The notes under the pieces were generated by a model. The model did no database searches and was not told the origin of the DNA. It saw nothing but the letters and a program-made list of their open reading frames with translations. Source: Christiangramia salexigens (GTDB lineage Bacteria; Bacteroidota; Bacteroidia; Flavobacteriales; Flavobacteriaceae). From it: a stretch of 64,000 bases of DNA. The stretch spans positions 266,001 through 330,000 of the forward strand of contig NZ_CP018153.1 in NCBI RefSeq assembly GCF_001889005.1. The letters are read 5' to 3'. The position numbers and the translations under genes were made by a program. This document shows, piece after piece, positions 42,743-50,892 of this stretch (position 1 is its first letter; each line of letters begins with the position of its first letter).

Positions 42743-43887
42743 TAATTTACGTACTCGGTAATTTCCAGTCCATAGCCTATCATTCCAACCCTTTTGGTTT
42801 GTCTCGTATTAGACATAAGTCGAATTTTGTGGATCTCAAGATCATGTAAGATCTGAGCTCCAATTCCAAAATCCTTATTATCCATTTTGATAGGTGGTGC
42901 TTTTACTTCACCTTTTTTCTGGCCATCTTTTAACTCTGCGAGCCTGTTGAGCAGATTTAAGGATTGCGAGGCCGGATTAATGAATACGATGGCACCGCGA
43001 CCTTCTTCATTAATTACCTTGAACATCCCATCCAGTTTCTTATCGGCATCGTTGGTAAGTGTTCCAAGAATATCGTTGTTTACAAGAGTGGAGTTTACCC
43101 TCACCATGATCTCTTCATCTGGTTTCCAATGACCTTTGGTAAGTGCAATATGTACCTGAGAGTTAGTAGTTTGTTTATACGCTCTTAGTCTGAATTTTCC
43201 AAACCTTGTATTTATATCAAAATCCTCTTTTTTCTCAATAAGAGAATCATGTTGCATTCTATATGCCACTAGATCTTCGATCGAAACGATCTTAAGATCA
43301 AATTTCTTAGCAACCTCTATAAGCTGAGGTAACCTGGCCATGGTACCGTCTTGGTTCATGATCTCGACGATCACACCTGCGGGTTCAAACCCGGCCAATC
43401 TTGCGAAATCTATAGCCGCTTCTGTATGCCCGGTTCTTCTTAGTACTCCACCTTCTTTGGCTTTTAATGGGAAAATATGACCTGGCCTGTTGAGGTCTTG
43501 TGGATGGATATCTGGGTCTATTAAAGCTTTAATGGTCTTAGCGCGGTCTGCTGCAGAAATACCTGTGGTAACTCCATGCCCCCGTAAGTCTACAGAAATA
43601 GTAAATGCAGTCTCCATTGGGTCGGTATTATTACCAACCATCATATCCAGTTTCAATTCATTACAGCGAGCTTCGGTGAGGGGAGAACAAATTAGTCCTC
43701 TACCATGGGTTGCCATAAAATTGATCATTTCGGGTGTTACCTTTTCTGCTGCTGCCAGAAAATCTCCTTCATTTTCACGATCTATATCATCTACAACGAT
43801 AATGACCTTTCCGTCTCGAATATCATCAATGGCTTCCTGAATACTGTCCAGTTTTACCGAATACTGATTGCTTTGTTCCTGAGCCAT
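42739..43887 (-). CDS. ribB: 3,4-dihydroxy-2-butanone 4-phosphate synthase with degenerate GTP cyclohydrolase II-like domain
   Basis: The 382-residue protein converts ribulose 5-phosphate to the four-carbon precursor of riboflavin. The N-terminal DHBP synthase (about 10-205) is intact: DDIDRENEGDFLAAAEKVTP, HGRGLICSPLT, GHIFPLKAKEGGVLRRTGHT, EAAIDFARLAG. The C-terminal domain (about 215-382) has the GTP cyclohydrolase II fold but has lost its zinc cysteines and catalytic residues: the usual HSEC is NSTL, the LRCDCG motif is LTNDAD, and QEGRGIGL reads NPASQSLNL. It therefore should make only the RibB product; a separate RibA is needed elsewhere. Comparable RibBX-type proteins are known. It is the last gene after lptF-type and lolA genes on the same strand. 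Confidence 0.9.
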   Translation of the reverse strand: MAQEQSNQYSVKLDSIQEAIDDIRDGKVIIVVDDIDRENEGDFLAAAEKVTPEMINFMATHGRGLICSPLTEARCNELKLDMMVGNNTDPMETAFTISVDLRGHGVTTGISAADRAKTIKALIDPDIHPQDLNRPGHIFPLKAKEGGVLRRTGHTEAAIDFARLAGFEPAGVIVEIMNQDGTMARLPQLIEVAKKFDLKIVSIEDLVAYRMQHDSLIEKKEDFDINTRFGKFRLRAYKQTTNSQVHIALTKGHWKPDEEIMVRVNSTLVNNDILGTLTNDADKKLDGMFKVINEEGRGAIVFINPASQSLNLLNRLAELKDGQKKGEVKAPPIKMDNKDFGIGAQILHDLEIHKIRLMSNTRQTKRVGMIGYGLEITEYVNY

Positions 43888-43916
43888 AAAGTCCTTTTTT
43901 GTGGCTGCAAAGATAT

Positions 43917-45365
43917 TTATTCTGTTTTACTTTTGTCCCTGATAAGACCTGCTTTTTTGAAGAGTTTCTTAAACGGCTCTATTAAATTATCAAATTGGAA
44001 GAGCCCTTGGTCGGTAGTGGCTCTATAGGTGAGATATATGCCTAATGGAAGCATTATCAAAGTGGAGAGCCAGGTGGCAATAAAAGCGCTCACACTGCCA
44101 TCTTCTGCCGAGTTCTTCGCAAAGATCCCAATAAAGTGGTAAGTAAGAAAGAGAAGTATGGCTACCACGATAGGCAAACCAATTCCACCTTTTCTAATAA
44201 TTGCACCAAGAGGAGCGCCAACAAAGAAAAGTACCAGACAGGCTATTGATAGTACATATTTCTCGTGCAAGGCGATCTCAAATTTATTGATCTGCTTAAT
44301 GCTGCCTTTAAACTCCTGTTTTTTCATTCCCAAATGGGCCTTTGCGGAATTTATGGTTCCCAGAGCAAGATTTGTTATCTGAGCGGCATCATAAGTATTA
44401 TAATTGGATAAGATCCCATCCTTGAAAATTACTGAAGTGTCTTTGGGCTTGTAATTAATATTGAGGGTAGTAACACCGGATCTTTTATACATGGTTTCCC
44501 TAAACTCACCCATTTTTCGGTTGTAGCTCACAGAAAAGGAATCTATACTTTCACTAAGTTCAGAAACCTTCAGCATTCCATGTGTGGAATTATAAGATTC
44601 CTCTTCTAGATCCACATTGTTGAAATCTGACAGATCAATATTGATCACATATTCATCAAAATAACTTTTCGTGAATGGTTTTCTTTCCCGTTTCTTGTAA
44701 TCGTTGGGCTGGATCTCATCGTAATAGTTACCTTCCTTTAGTATAAGCGAAAGCACATCTGAGTCTGTGCTCCCAACTAACTCACCGGCTTTGGCTTTTA
44801 TCACGGTATGATTGCCGCCATTATTACTTTTTTGGTGTATAATCACATCGGTTAGATATTGATCGTTCTCGCCAGATTTTTCGTCTACCTTAATATTGAA
44901 CGTACCAATGTCATTAAAAATATCCTCGGTAATTGCCATTGCCGGCTTGAGTTGCGCAATATTCTTCCTTAAATTGATAGACTTAAATTCTGCTGCAGGA
45001 ATCACATTATTAGCGAAAAAGAAGGCTACAAGACTTACCAGAACGATAAAGAATGTAAGACTTCTCATAGCCCTTTGAAGAGATATGCCTGAAGACTTCA
45101 TTGCTGCGAACTCATAATTTTCGGCAAAGGTTCCGAAGGTCATTATGGAGGTAAGCAGAATAGTGAGGGGTAATACCAGAGGTACCAGCTTTGGTGAAAA
45201 ATAAAGCAGGAATTTAAGGATTACCTCTACGTCTAGATCTTTACCGGCAAGTTCACCTATGTACAACCAGATGGTCTGGAGTACGAAGATGAACATTAGA
45301 ATTATAAAGACCGAAAAAAAAGTTTTTACAAAACTGGTGAGTATGTACCGGTCGAGGATCTTCAA
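43917..45365 (-). CDS. LptF/LptG family lipopolysaccharide export permease
   Basis: The 482-residue protein begins MKILDRYILTSFVKTFFSVF, the typical LptF/G opening, with helices at about 14-36, 60-82, 100-122, a long periplasmic beta-jellyroll section (about 130-360) and three closing helices (380-400, 405-425, 433-453). The motif AMKSSGISLQRAMRSLTFFI matches the coupling helix that contacts the LptB ATPase. It acts with LptB and LptC to lift LPS out of the inner membrane. Neighbouring lolA and ftsK place it in a core envelope operon. Confidence 0.93.
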   Translation of the reverse strand: MKILDRYILTSFVKTFFSVFIILMFIFVLQTIWLYIGELAGKDLDVEVILKFLLYFSPKLVPLVLPLTILLTSIMTFGTFAENYEFAAMKSSGISLQRAMRSLTFFIVLVSLVAFFFANNVIPAAEFKSINLRKNIAQLKPAMAITEDIFNDIGTFNIKVDEKSGENDQYLTDVIIHQKSNNGGNHTVIKAKAGELVGSTDSDVLSLILKEGNYYDEIQPNDYKKRERKPFTKSYFDEYVINIDLSDFNNVDLEEESYNSTHGMLKVSELSESIDSFSVSYNRKMGEFRETMYKRSGVTTLNINYKPKDTSVIFKDGILSNYNTYDAAQITNLALGTINSAKAHLGMKKQEFKGSIKQINKFEIALHEKYVLSIACLVLFFVGAPLGAIIRKGGIGLPIVVAILLFLTYHFIGIFAKNSAEDGSVSAFIATWLSTLIMLPLGIYLTYRATTDQGLFQFDNLIEPFKKLFKKAGLIRDKSKTE

Positions 45366-45366
45366 T

Positions 45367-46008
45367 TTAATCTATTCTGTTGATGTAATAATTGCTGTAA
45401 CGGCTTTCGTTAAAGGTGAACAGATTCTTCGCCAGTGGCTGGTCTGTTTTAAAGCTATTTACTGTAATAGTGATCTTTGTGCCGTTATCTTGCGTTTGGA
45501 TAAGATTGTAGATATGTTTTGTTTGCTGATCTATACCTAACAGAATGCTTTTAATTTCAGCTTTGCTGTCTTTTGGTGTCAATTTTACATATTGGATCTT
45601 ACGTCCTTTATGGTTTTGCGTAATATCCATTTCATAATTGTAGCCCTCCTCATAAAAACTGAACATTTTTGATGGGGTAATGCTGTTGTTGTCCTCTTCT
45701 ACATAATTGGAGATGTTTATCTCTTCATCTTCAGGAATGATGGTGTAGATCTTCTTTCCGTCAAACATCTGGGTGGTTCCCATAAGGTTCAGAACATATT
45801 TTTCTCCATCTATACTAACATCTCCTCTGGTTTCCTGACTTACATTTTCTGCAGTGTTTTCCAGGGCATACTTAAAATCGATAACCATATTATCATAGGC
45901 CTTCACTTTGGAGGAGACCTCGTTCAATAATTTTTCGGCTTTCTGAGAACTCTGTGCCTGAGTGTTTAAAGAGAAAATTGCAATTAGGATAAATACTAAC
46001 TTTTTCAT
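45367..46008 (-). CDS. lolA: LolA-like outer membrane lipoprotein carrier protein
   Basis: The 213-residue periplasmic protein has a signal peptide (MKKLVFILIAIFSLNTQAQS) and a single half-barrel fold of the LolA/LppX type: KVKAYDNMVIDFKYALENTA, GDVSIDGEKYVLNLMGTTQM, YKIxx-equivalent KIYTIIPEDEEINISNYVEE and TPSKMFSFYEEGYNYEMDIT. It would carry lipoproteins from LolCDE to the outer membrane. It lies nine bases after ftsK and one before the lptF-like gene. Confidence 0.9.
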   Translation of the reverse strand: MKKLVFILIAIFSLNTQAQSSQKAEKLLNEVSSKVKAYDNMVIDFKYALENTAENVSQETRGDVSIDGEKYVLNLMGTTQMFDGKKIYTIIPEDEEINISNYVEEDNNSITPSKMFSFYEEGYNYEMDITQNHKGRKIQYVKLTPKDSKAEIKSILLGIDQQTKHIYNLIQTQDNGTKITITVNSFKTDQPLAKNLFTFNESRYSNYYINRID

Positions 46009-46017
46009 TTTAATTTT

Positions 46018-48402
46018 TTAATTGTTTGGTGCTTCATTTAATAATTGATCCAGTGCCGCCAAATCTGTAATTAAAACCTGTCTTGCCTTGCTTCCTTCAA
46101 AAGGACCTACTATGCCTGCGGCTTCTAGTTGATCTATAATTCTACCTGCACGGTTATAGCCAAGTTTTAATTTTCTCTGAAGCAATGATGCCGATCCCTG
46201 CTGGGCGGTAACGATCACTTCTGCGGCTTCACGAAACAGTTTGTCCCGCTCGCTGACATCTATATCAAGTCCTGTGCCACTTTCCTCGCTTTCATAGGCA
46301 GGTAATAAATGCGCATCAGGATATGCTTTTTGAGAACCAATGAATTCGGTGATCTTATCTACTTCTGGCGTGTCAACAAATGCACATTGAAGTCTTTTTA
46401 ATTCATTCCCTTGTGTGAAGAGCATATCCCCTCTACCAATTAATTGATCGGCTCCCTGATTATCCAGAATTGTTCTCGAGTCTATCTTGGAAGTTACTCT
46501 AAAGGCCACACGTGCAGGAAAGTTGGCTTTTATTATACCGGTAATTACATTTACCGAAGGTCTTTGGGTGGCAATAATAAGATGTATCCCAATAGCCCTT
46601 GCTAACTGAGCCAGTCTGGCGATTGGTGTTTCTACTTCTTTACCAGCCGTCATGATAAGATCGGCAAATTCATCTACCACGAGCACGATATAAGGTAAAT
46701 ATTTATGCCCGTCGTTAGGATTTAATTTCCTCGCCTTGAACTTGGTGTTATATTCTTTTAGGTTACGACACATTGCGTTTTTCAGCAATTCGTAACGGTT
46801 GTCCATTTCTATACAGAGGGAATTCAATGTGTTGATCACCTTAGTATTATCTGTGATTATAGCCTCGTCGGTATCCGGTAATTTAGCCAGGTAATGGCGT
46901 TCAATTTTATTGAATAATGTAAGTTCAACTTTCTTAGGATCTACCAGTACGAATTTAACCTCAGCAGGATGTTTAAAGTAGAGTAGGGAAGTAAGTATCG
47001 CATTTAATCCTACAGACTTACCCTGACCGGTGGCACCCGCCATCAACATGTGAGGCATTTTGGCAAGGTCCACAACAAAAGTTTCGTTAGAGATCGTTTT
47101 ACCCAAAGCTAATGGTAATTCCATTTCTGCATTTTGAAACTTTGGAGACGAGATAACCGAACGCATGGAGACGATACTCGCGTTTTTGTTAGGCACTTCT
47201 ATACCAATCGTTCCTCGTCCCGGAATTGGAGCGATGATCCTTATTCCAAGTGCAGAAAGAGACAAGGCGATATCATCCTCGAGATTCTTGATCTTGGAAA
47301 TCCTGATACCGGCTTCGGGAATTATTTCATATAGAGTAACTGTGGGACCAACCGTTGCTTTAATCTGAGCGATCTCGATCTTGTAGTTTTTTAAAGTCTC
47401 TACAATTCGATTTTTATTTTCTTCAAGTTCCTCCTGATTTATCGTGATGGTGCCGCCATAATCTTTCAGCAGATCAATGGTAGGAAACTTATAATTTTTC
47501 AACTCAAGAGTGGGGTCAAATTCCCCAAAATCCCGAACCAGTTTATTGCTTAAATTGTCTTCTTCCTCTTCTTCGGGCGCTGCCTCAACCTCCATGGAAA
47601 CATCTTCAATTTCTTCTTTTACAGGTTCCTGAATTTTCATTTCCGGTTCCGCTTCCTCTTCAACTTCCTTAACCTCTGGTTTAGGATCTGAAAGGTCTAT
47701 ACTAGCTGGTTTCTCTTCGGTTTGAATTTTAACTTCTTTTTTCCAGTCTAATTCCTCATCGGTTTCTGAAACTGCTGAAGTTGATCGTTCATCAAATGCA
47801 TCCTGAAGTTCTTGTTTGCCCGATTTAAAATAACTTCCAATAAGTTCTGGAGTGACCTTGAACCTGATGCTTATATAAGCCATTAGTAGAAAAAGCATCA
47901 GTAAGGCAGTACCTATAAAGCCGAGATAATCCTGTAGAAAATCGTTCATTTCAAAACCTATTCTCCCTCCCAATAGTGCATTTTCGGTAGCAAAAAAGCC
48001 TAGAAAAATCGAGAACCATATCATGACCAGAACTCCCCAGAACCAGAACTTTTTAAGACTGGTACTTTGAAATCCTAAAAAAAGATAAATACCTGTTAAT
48101 AAGGTAAGAATGGCAATAGAGAAAGATGCAATTCCGAAACCGCGATAAATAAAGAAGTCACTTACTGCTGCTCCAAATTTGCTTAGCCAGTTTTTTGCGT
48201 TCGCCTGCCTGTCTGTAAATTCATTTAGGATACTTTGGTCTGCCTGCCAATTAAATAGAAAGGAGACGAATGCGACGATAAGAGCCAGACCAAATAGCAT
48301 TAGGAAGCTACCTAAAACCACTTTTTGCTGTCTGTTAAGCTTAAGCGAAAATTTTCTGGATTTGTTGGTGGTTTTTTTTGTTTTAGCTTTCTTTTTAGCC
48401 AT
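46018..48402 (-). CDS. ftsK: DNA translocase FtsK/SpoIIIE
   Basis: The 794-residue protein has a Lys-rich start (MAKKKAKTKKTTNKSRK), four or five N-terminal membrane helices (about 25-190), an acidic linker (EEEAEPEMKIQEPVKEEIED and similar) and the motor domain from about residue 300: Walker A GATGQGKSVGLNAIL, Walker B YIVLVVDEFADLIM, and ATQRPSVNVITGIIKANFP. The C-terminal gamma winged helix for KOPS recognition is LLQRKLKLGYNRAGRIIDQL. It pumps chromosomal DNA at the septum and supports XerCD dimer resolution. The ATG at 48402 fits the family start; eight earlier codons are open. Confidence 0.97.
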   Translation of the reverse strand: MAKKKAKTKKTTNKSRKFSLKLNRQQKVVLGSFLMLFGLALIVAFVSFLFNWQADQSILNEFTDRQANAKNWLSKFGAAVSDFFIYRGFGIASFSIAILTLLTGIYLFLGFQSTSLKKFWFWGVLVMIWFSIFLGFFATENALLGGRIGFEMNDFLQDYLGFIGTALLMLFLLMAYISIRFKVTPELIGSYFKSGKQELQDAFDERSTSAVSETDEELDWKKEVKIQTEEKPASIDLSDPKPEVKEVEEEAEPEMKIQEPVKEEIEDVSMEVEAAPEEEEEDNLSNKLVRDFGEFDPTLELKNYKFPTIDLLKDYGGTITINQEELEENKNRIVETLKNYKIEIAQIKATVGPTVTLYEIIPEAGIRISKIKNLEDDIALSLSALGIRIIAPIPGRGTIGIEVPNKNASIVSMRSVISSPKFQNAEMELPLALGKTISNETFVVDLAKMPHMLMAGATGQGKSVGLNAILTSLLYFKHPAEVKFVLVDPKKVELTLFNKIERHYLAKLPDTDEAIITDNTKVINTLNSLCIEMDNRYELLKNAMCRNLKEYNTKFKARKLNPNDGHKYLPYIVLVVDEFADLIMTAGKEVETPIARLAQLARAIGIHLIIATQRPSVNVITGIIKANFPARVAFRVTSKIDSRTILDNQGADQLIGRGDMLFTQGNELKRLQCAFVDTPEVDKITEFIGSQKAYPDAHLLPAYESEESGTGLDIDVSERDKLFREAAEVIVTAQQGSASLLQRKLKLGYNRAGRIIDQLEAAGIVGPFEGSKARQVLITDLAALDQLLNEAPNN

Positions 48403-48535
48403 ATGATGCTTCAAGGATTTGGGCAAAAATACAAATTAGCCTTTTCCAAATTAAGGAAAAAAATCTTCAATTTTAAAAGTAATCTTTTTTTCCTGATAGC
48501 CTGGTATGAATGAAAGCTTTAGCTTGAAATATTTC

Positions 48536-48898
48536 CTAAAATATATAGGGGAAATAAATGAATCCTGCTATGATAGTAGCTATCACAGCCGCGATAAAAA
48601 CAGCACCGGCTGCAATATCTTTTATATGACCTATTTTATTATGAAAATCGGGGTGCACAAAATCGGCCATGGCCTCCATCGCTGTGTTCATGCCTTCGGT
48701 GCACATCACTAGTCCAATGGCTATAAACTGATAGATCCATTCTGCTGTAGTGATCTCAAAATACCAGCCTGCAATACAAACGCTCACGGCTAACACAAAC
48801 TGCACCTGGATGCTTGGTTCATGTTTTAAAAGTAACCAGGCTCCTTTAATTGCGTATCCACCTCCTCTGATTCTTTTTCCGAGGAAACTATCTTTCAT
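48536..48898 (-). CDS. dgkA: Diacylglycerol kinase (DgkA-type / undecaprenol kinase-like)
   Basis: The 120-residue integral membrane kinase has three helices and the family motif CTEGMNTAMEAMADFVHPDF with HNKIGHIKDIAAGAVFIAAV, equivalent to the E-x-x-N-(T/S)-A-(I/M)-E and KDMxxxAV elements that bind ATP-Mg and catalyse transfer. It recycles diacylglycerol from envelope glycan synthesis, or phosphorylates undecaprenol as in Gram-positive relatives; sequence alone does not separate the two. Its start overlaps the stop of tpx (TAATG). Confidence 0.93.
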   Translation of the reverse strand: MKDSFLGKRIRGGGYAIKGAWLLLKHEPSIQVQFVLAVSVCIAGWYFEITTAEWIYQFIAIGLVMCTEGMNTAMEAMADFVHPDFHNKIGHIKDIAAGAVFIAAVIATIIAGFIYFPYIF

Positions 48899-49398
48899 TA
48901 TAAAAGTGTTTTCAGTGCGGTAAGGTAATCCGGTTCATCATCGATCTTTGGTACCAATTGGGAATGAATGATGTGGCCGTTTTCATTTAAAACAATAACG
49001 GCCCGGGCTAAAAGCCCTTCCCATGGCCCGTCGATCATCTCAACACCATAGTCCTTACCAAAATTTCTATCGCGAAAATCCGAAAGATTAGTGACATTAC
49101 CTAAAGCTTCTTCCTTTAAAAATTTGTGTTGAGCAAATGGAAGATCCCGTGAAATGCAAAGAACGGTAGTGTTCTTCATTTCGGAAACCTTTTGGTTGAA
49201 GTTGCGTACTGAATTTGCACACACTCCGGTATTAATACTTGGAAAGATATTCATGATAACTCTCATACCTTTGAAATCTTCAAGGGTGCCAATAGAAAAG
49301 TCGGATTTTATAAGTTCAAAATGCGGTGCCTTTTCATCTAATTCCGGAAGGTTGCCATAGGTGGTTACCTTATCTCCTCCAAGATCTATTCTTGCCAT
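48898..49398 (-). CDS. tpx: Thiol peroxidase Tpx, resolving Cys missing
   Basis: The 166-residue peroxiredoxin has the Tpx active site NIFPSINTGVCANSVRNF with peroxidatic Cys60, and MIDGPWEGLLARAVIVLNEN near the end. E. coli Tpx is an atypical 2-Cys enzyme that forms a disulfide between Cys61 and Cys95. Here the second position, in LPFAQHKFLKEEAL, is Leu94 in place of Cys; only Cys81 of VLCISRD remains. The enzyme must use another thiol. The periplasmic signal is absent. The coding region ends within the start codon of dgkA. Confidence 0.93.
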   Translation of the reverse strand: MARIDLGGDKVTTYGNLPELDEKAPHFELIKSDFSIGTLEDFKGMRVIMNIFPSINTGVCANSVRNFNQKVSEMKNTTVLCISRDLPFAQHKFLKEEALGNVTNLSDFRDRNFGKDYGVEMIDGPWEGLLARAVIVLNENGHIIHSQLVPKIDDEPDYLTALKTLL

Positions 49399-49469
49399 TG
49401 GGATATAATTTTCAGAATTATAAATTTAGAAGAATGTCTTTCGCTTATTACTAAAATTATCATAAAACA

Positions 49470-49503
49470 ACAGAGGCTGTTTTCATTGGGAAACAGCCTC
49501 TGT
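49470..49503 (-). terminator. Terminator after the peroxiredoxin-thioredoxin operon
   Basis: ACAGAGGCTGTTT pairs with AAACAGCCTCTGT across an eight-base loop. Read leftward it follows the DUF6952 stop codon by about 20 bases and is trailed by TGTTTTATG, a short T run. It separates this operon from tpx. Confidence 0.7.
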
Positions 49504-49524
49504 GAATTGAAATGTAAAGAAATA

Positions 49525-49776
49525 TTATTTGTCTATAGAACCTAATACTTTCTTTACAAAGTTATTTGCGGCGTCCTTTTCAGGAACACCATCTTCTATC
49601 ATTTTATGAACTTCTACAGCTCCGCATAGGTTGGTGATCAATTCCCCGATCACATCCATTTCCTCTTCAGAAACAGAACGATGTTCGGTGAAATTTTCAA
49701 GAACCTCTATAGTGTTCTCTAGTTTTTCAACCTCATTGTTCTTCTGCAGATGTCTAATTACTGGTAACTTCATCAA
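49525..49776 (-). CDS. DUF6952 family small protein
   Basis: The 83-residue protein is all-helical and acidic (LENTIEVLENFTEHRSVSEE, ITNLCGAVEVHKMIEDGVP) with a conserved-looking central NLCGAVEVH. It has no signal or membrane segment. It overlaps the thioredoxin gene upstream by 23 bases and is third in a prx-trx-DUF6952 operon, an order that recurs in flavobacteria. A role as a partner of the thioredoxin or peroxiredoxin is inferred from this coupling only. Confidence 0.85.
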   Translation of the reverse strand: MMKLPVIRHLQKNNEVEKLENTIEVLENFTEHRSVSEEEMDVIGELITNLCGAVEVHKMIEDGVPEKDAANNFVKKVLGSIDK

Positions 49777-50068
49777 CTAAGTTTTTTAGCTGGTCAAACT
49801 TGTTGGTTTGAACCTGATTCTTAAAACTTCCATTTTTGAAAGTTGCAAAGGTTGGTAAATTGTCAACATTAGCAAGCTTTCTGGACTCCGGAAATTTTTC
49901 CGCATCAACAAATACGAACTGAACATTTTCATGCTCTGTAGCCAATTTTTTGAATTTAGGCTTCATCAAGCGGCAATTTCCGCACCATCCGGCCATGTAT
50001 TGAACTACAACAGTATCATTGTTGCTAATTACTTCGCTTAAGTTATCCTGATCTAATTCCTTCGTCAT
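49754..50068 (-). CDS. Thioredoxin family protein
   Basis: The 104-residue protein has the thioredoxin fold with active site WCGNC at residues 28-32 (YMAGWCGNCRLMKPKFKKLA) in place of the usual WCGPC, and the cis-Pro loop NLPTFATFKNG. Replacement of Pro by Asn between the cysteines raises the redox potential in related proteins. It is cytoplasmic. It lies 12 bases after the peroxiredoxin gene, for which it is the likely reductant. Confidence 0.93.
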   Translation of the reverse strand: MTKELDQDNLSEVISNNDTVVVQYMAGWCGNCRLMKPKFKKLATEHENVQFVFVDAEKFPESRKLANVDNLPTFATFKNGSFKNQVQTNKFDQLKNLVDEVTSN

Positions 50069-50080
50069 AGCAATCTTTTT

Positions 50081-50719
50081 TTAGTTTAAACTTAGATAAG
50101 AAGCTACACCATCTCTGTCGGCGTTCATGGCTTCTTTACCTTCTTCCCAGTTAGCAGGGCAAACCTCACCTTTTTCCTGTACATGAGTATAAGCATCTAC
50201 CAATCTAAGGAATTCGTTCACATTTCTACCTAGTGGCATATGGTTAACACCTTCATGGAAGATAGTTCCTTCCTCATCGATAAGATAAGTAGCTCTGTAA
50301 GTTACATTGTCACCTTCTACGGTTAATGCTCCTGTTTCCTCATCATAAGACTCATTCATGATATCAAGAATATCAAGTCTTGAACTTAGGTTACGATTAG
50401 AGTCTGCAAGTATAGGGTAAGTAACTCCTTCTATACCACCATTGTCTTTTGGTGTGTTTAACCATGCGAAATGAACTTCTGGTGTATCACAAGATGCACC
50501 GATCACCATAACATTTCTTTTTTCAAATTCTTCAAGAGCATTTTGAAAAGCATGTAGTTCGGTAGGGCAAACAAAGGTGAAATCTTTTGGGTACCAGAAC
50601 AACAATACTTTTTTCTTGTTCTTCTGAGCTTCTTCCAAAATGTTGATCTTGAAAGTGTCTCCCATTTCGTTCATAGCATCTACGCTAAGGTTTGGAAATT
50701 TTTTTCCTACTAAAGCCAT
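50081..50719 (-). CDS. Typical 2-Cys peroxiredoxin (AhpC/Tsa family)
   Basis: The 212-residue peroxidase has peroxidatic Cys51 in FWYPKDFTFVCPTE and the resolving Cys in KGEVCPANWEEG near residue 190, with the Arg of catalytic site in GVTYPILADSNRNLSSRLDI region. It reduces hydrogen peroxide and organic peroxides in the cytoplasm and is recharged by thioredoxin, here probably the WCGNC thioredoxin encoded just downstream. A consensus -7 element and an 18-bp palindrome lie upstream. Confidence 0.96.
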   Translation of the reverse strand: MALVGKKFPNLSVDAMNEMGDTFKINILEEAQKNKKKVLLFWYPKDFTFVCPTELHAFQNALEEFEKRNVMVIGASCDTPEVHFAWLNTPKDNGGIEGVTYPILADSNRNLSSRLDILDIMNESYDEETGALTVEGDNVTYRATYLIDEEGTIFHEGVNHMPLGRNVNEFLRLVDAYTHVQEKGEVCPANWEEGKEAMNADRDGVASYLSLN

Positions 50720-50763
50720 ATTATTCGATTGTTTTTAATTAAACTTTTTCTTTTTCTACACTG

Positions 50764-50798
50764 CAAATTTAAGAACTAAGAGAGCTTATAAAAGCTCT
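50764..50798 (-). promoter_or_regulatory. Promoter -7 element and adjacent palindrome of the peroxiredoxin operon
   Basis: On the minus strand TAAATTTG at 50771-50764 matches TAnnTTTG. Ten bases upstream of it, in the -33 region, is the perfect palindrome AGAGCTT-ATAA-AAGCTCT (50781-50798). There is no TTG at the usual distance, so the palindrome may be the site of an activator. It could instead be a weak terminator hairpin for the nhaC-type gene. Confidence 0.45.
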
Positions 50799-50892
50799 GT
50801 AAATTTTTAAATTTTATCGCCTAATAGGTTTTGATTATCGATTTATGAGACTCTAATAATCCAATTCTATCAATGTGTTAAAAATGACTGTA

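Noticed and set aside
43888..43916. Possible FMN riboswitch before ribB
   Set aside because: Only 29 bases separate it from the next gene, too short for the aptamer, and no conserved elements are seen.
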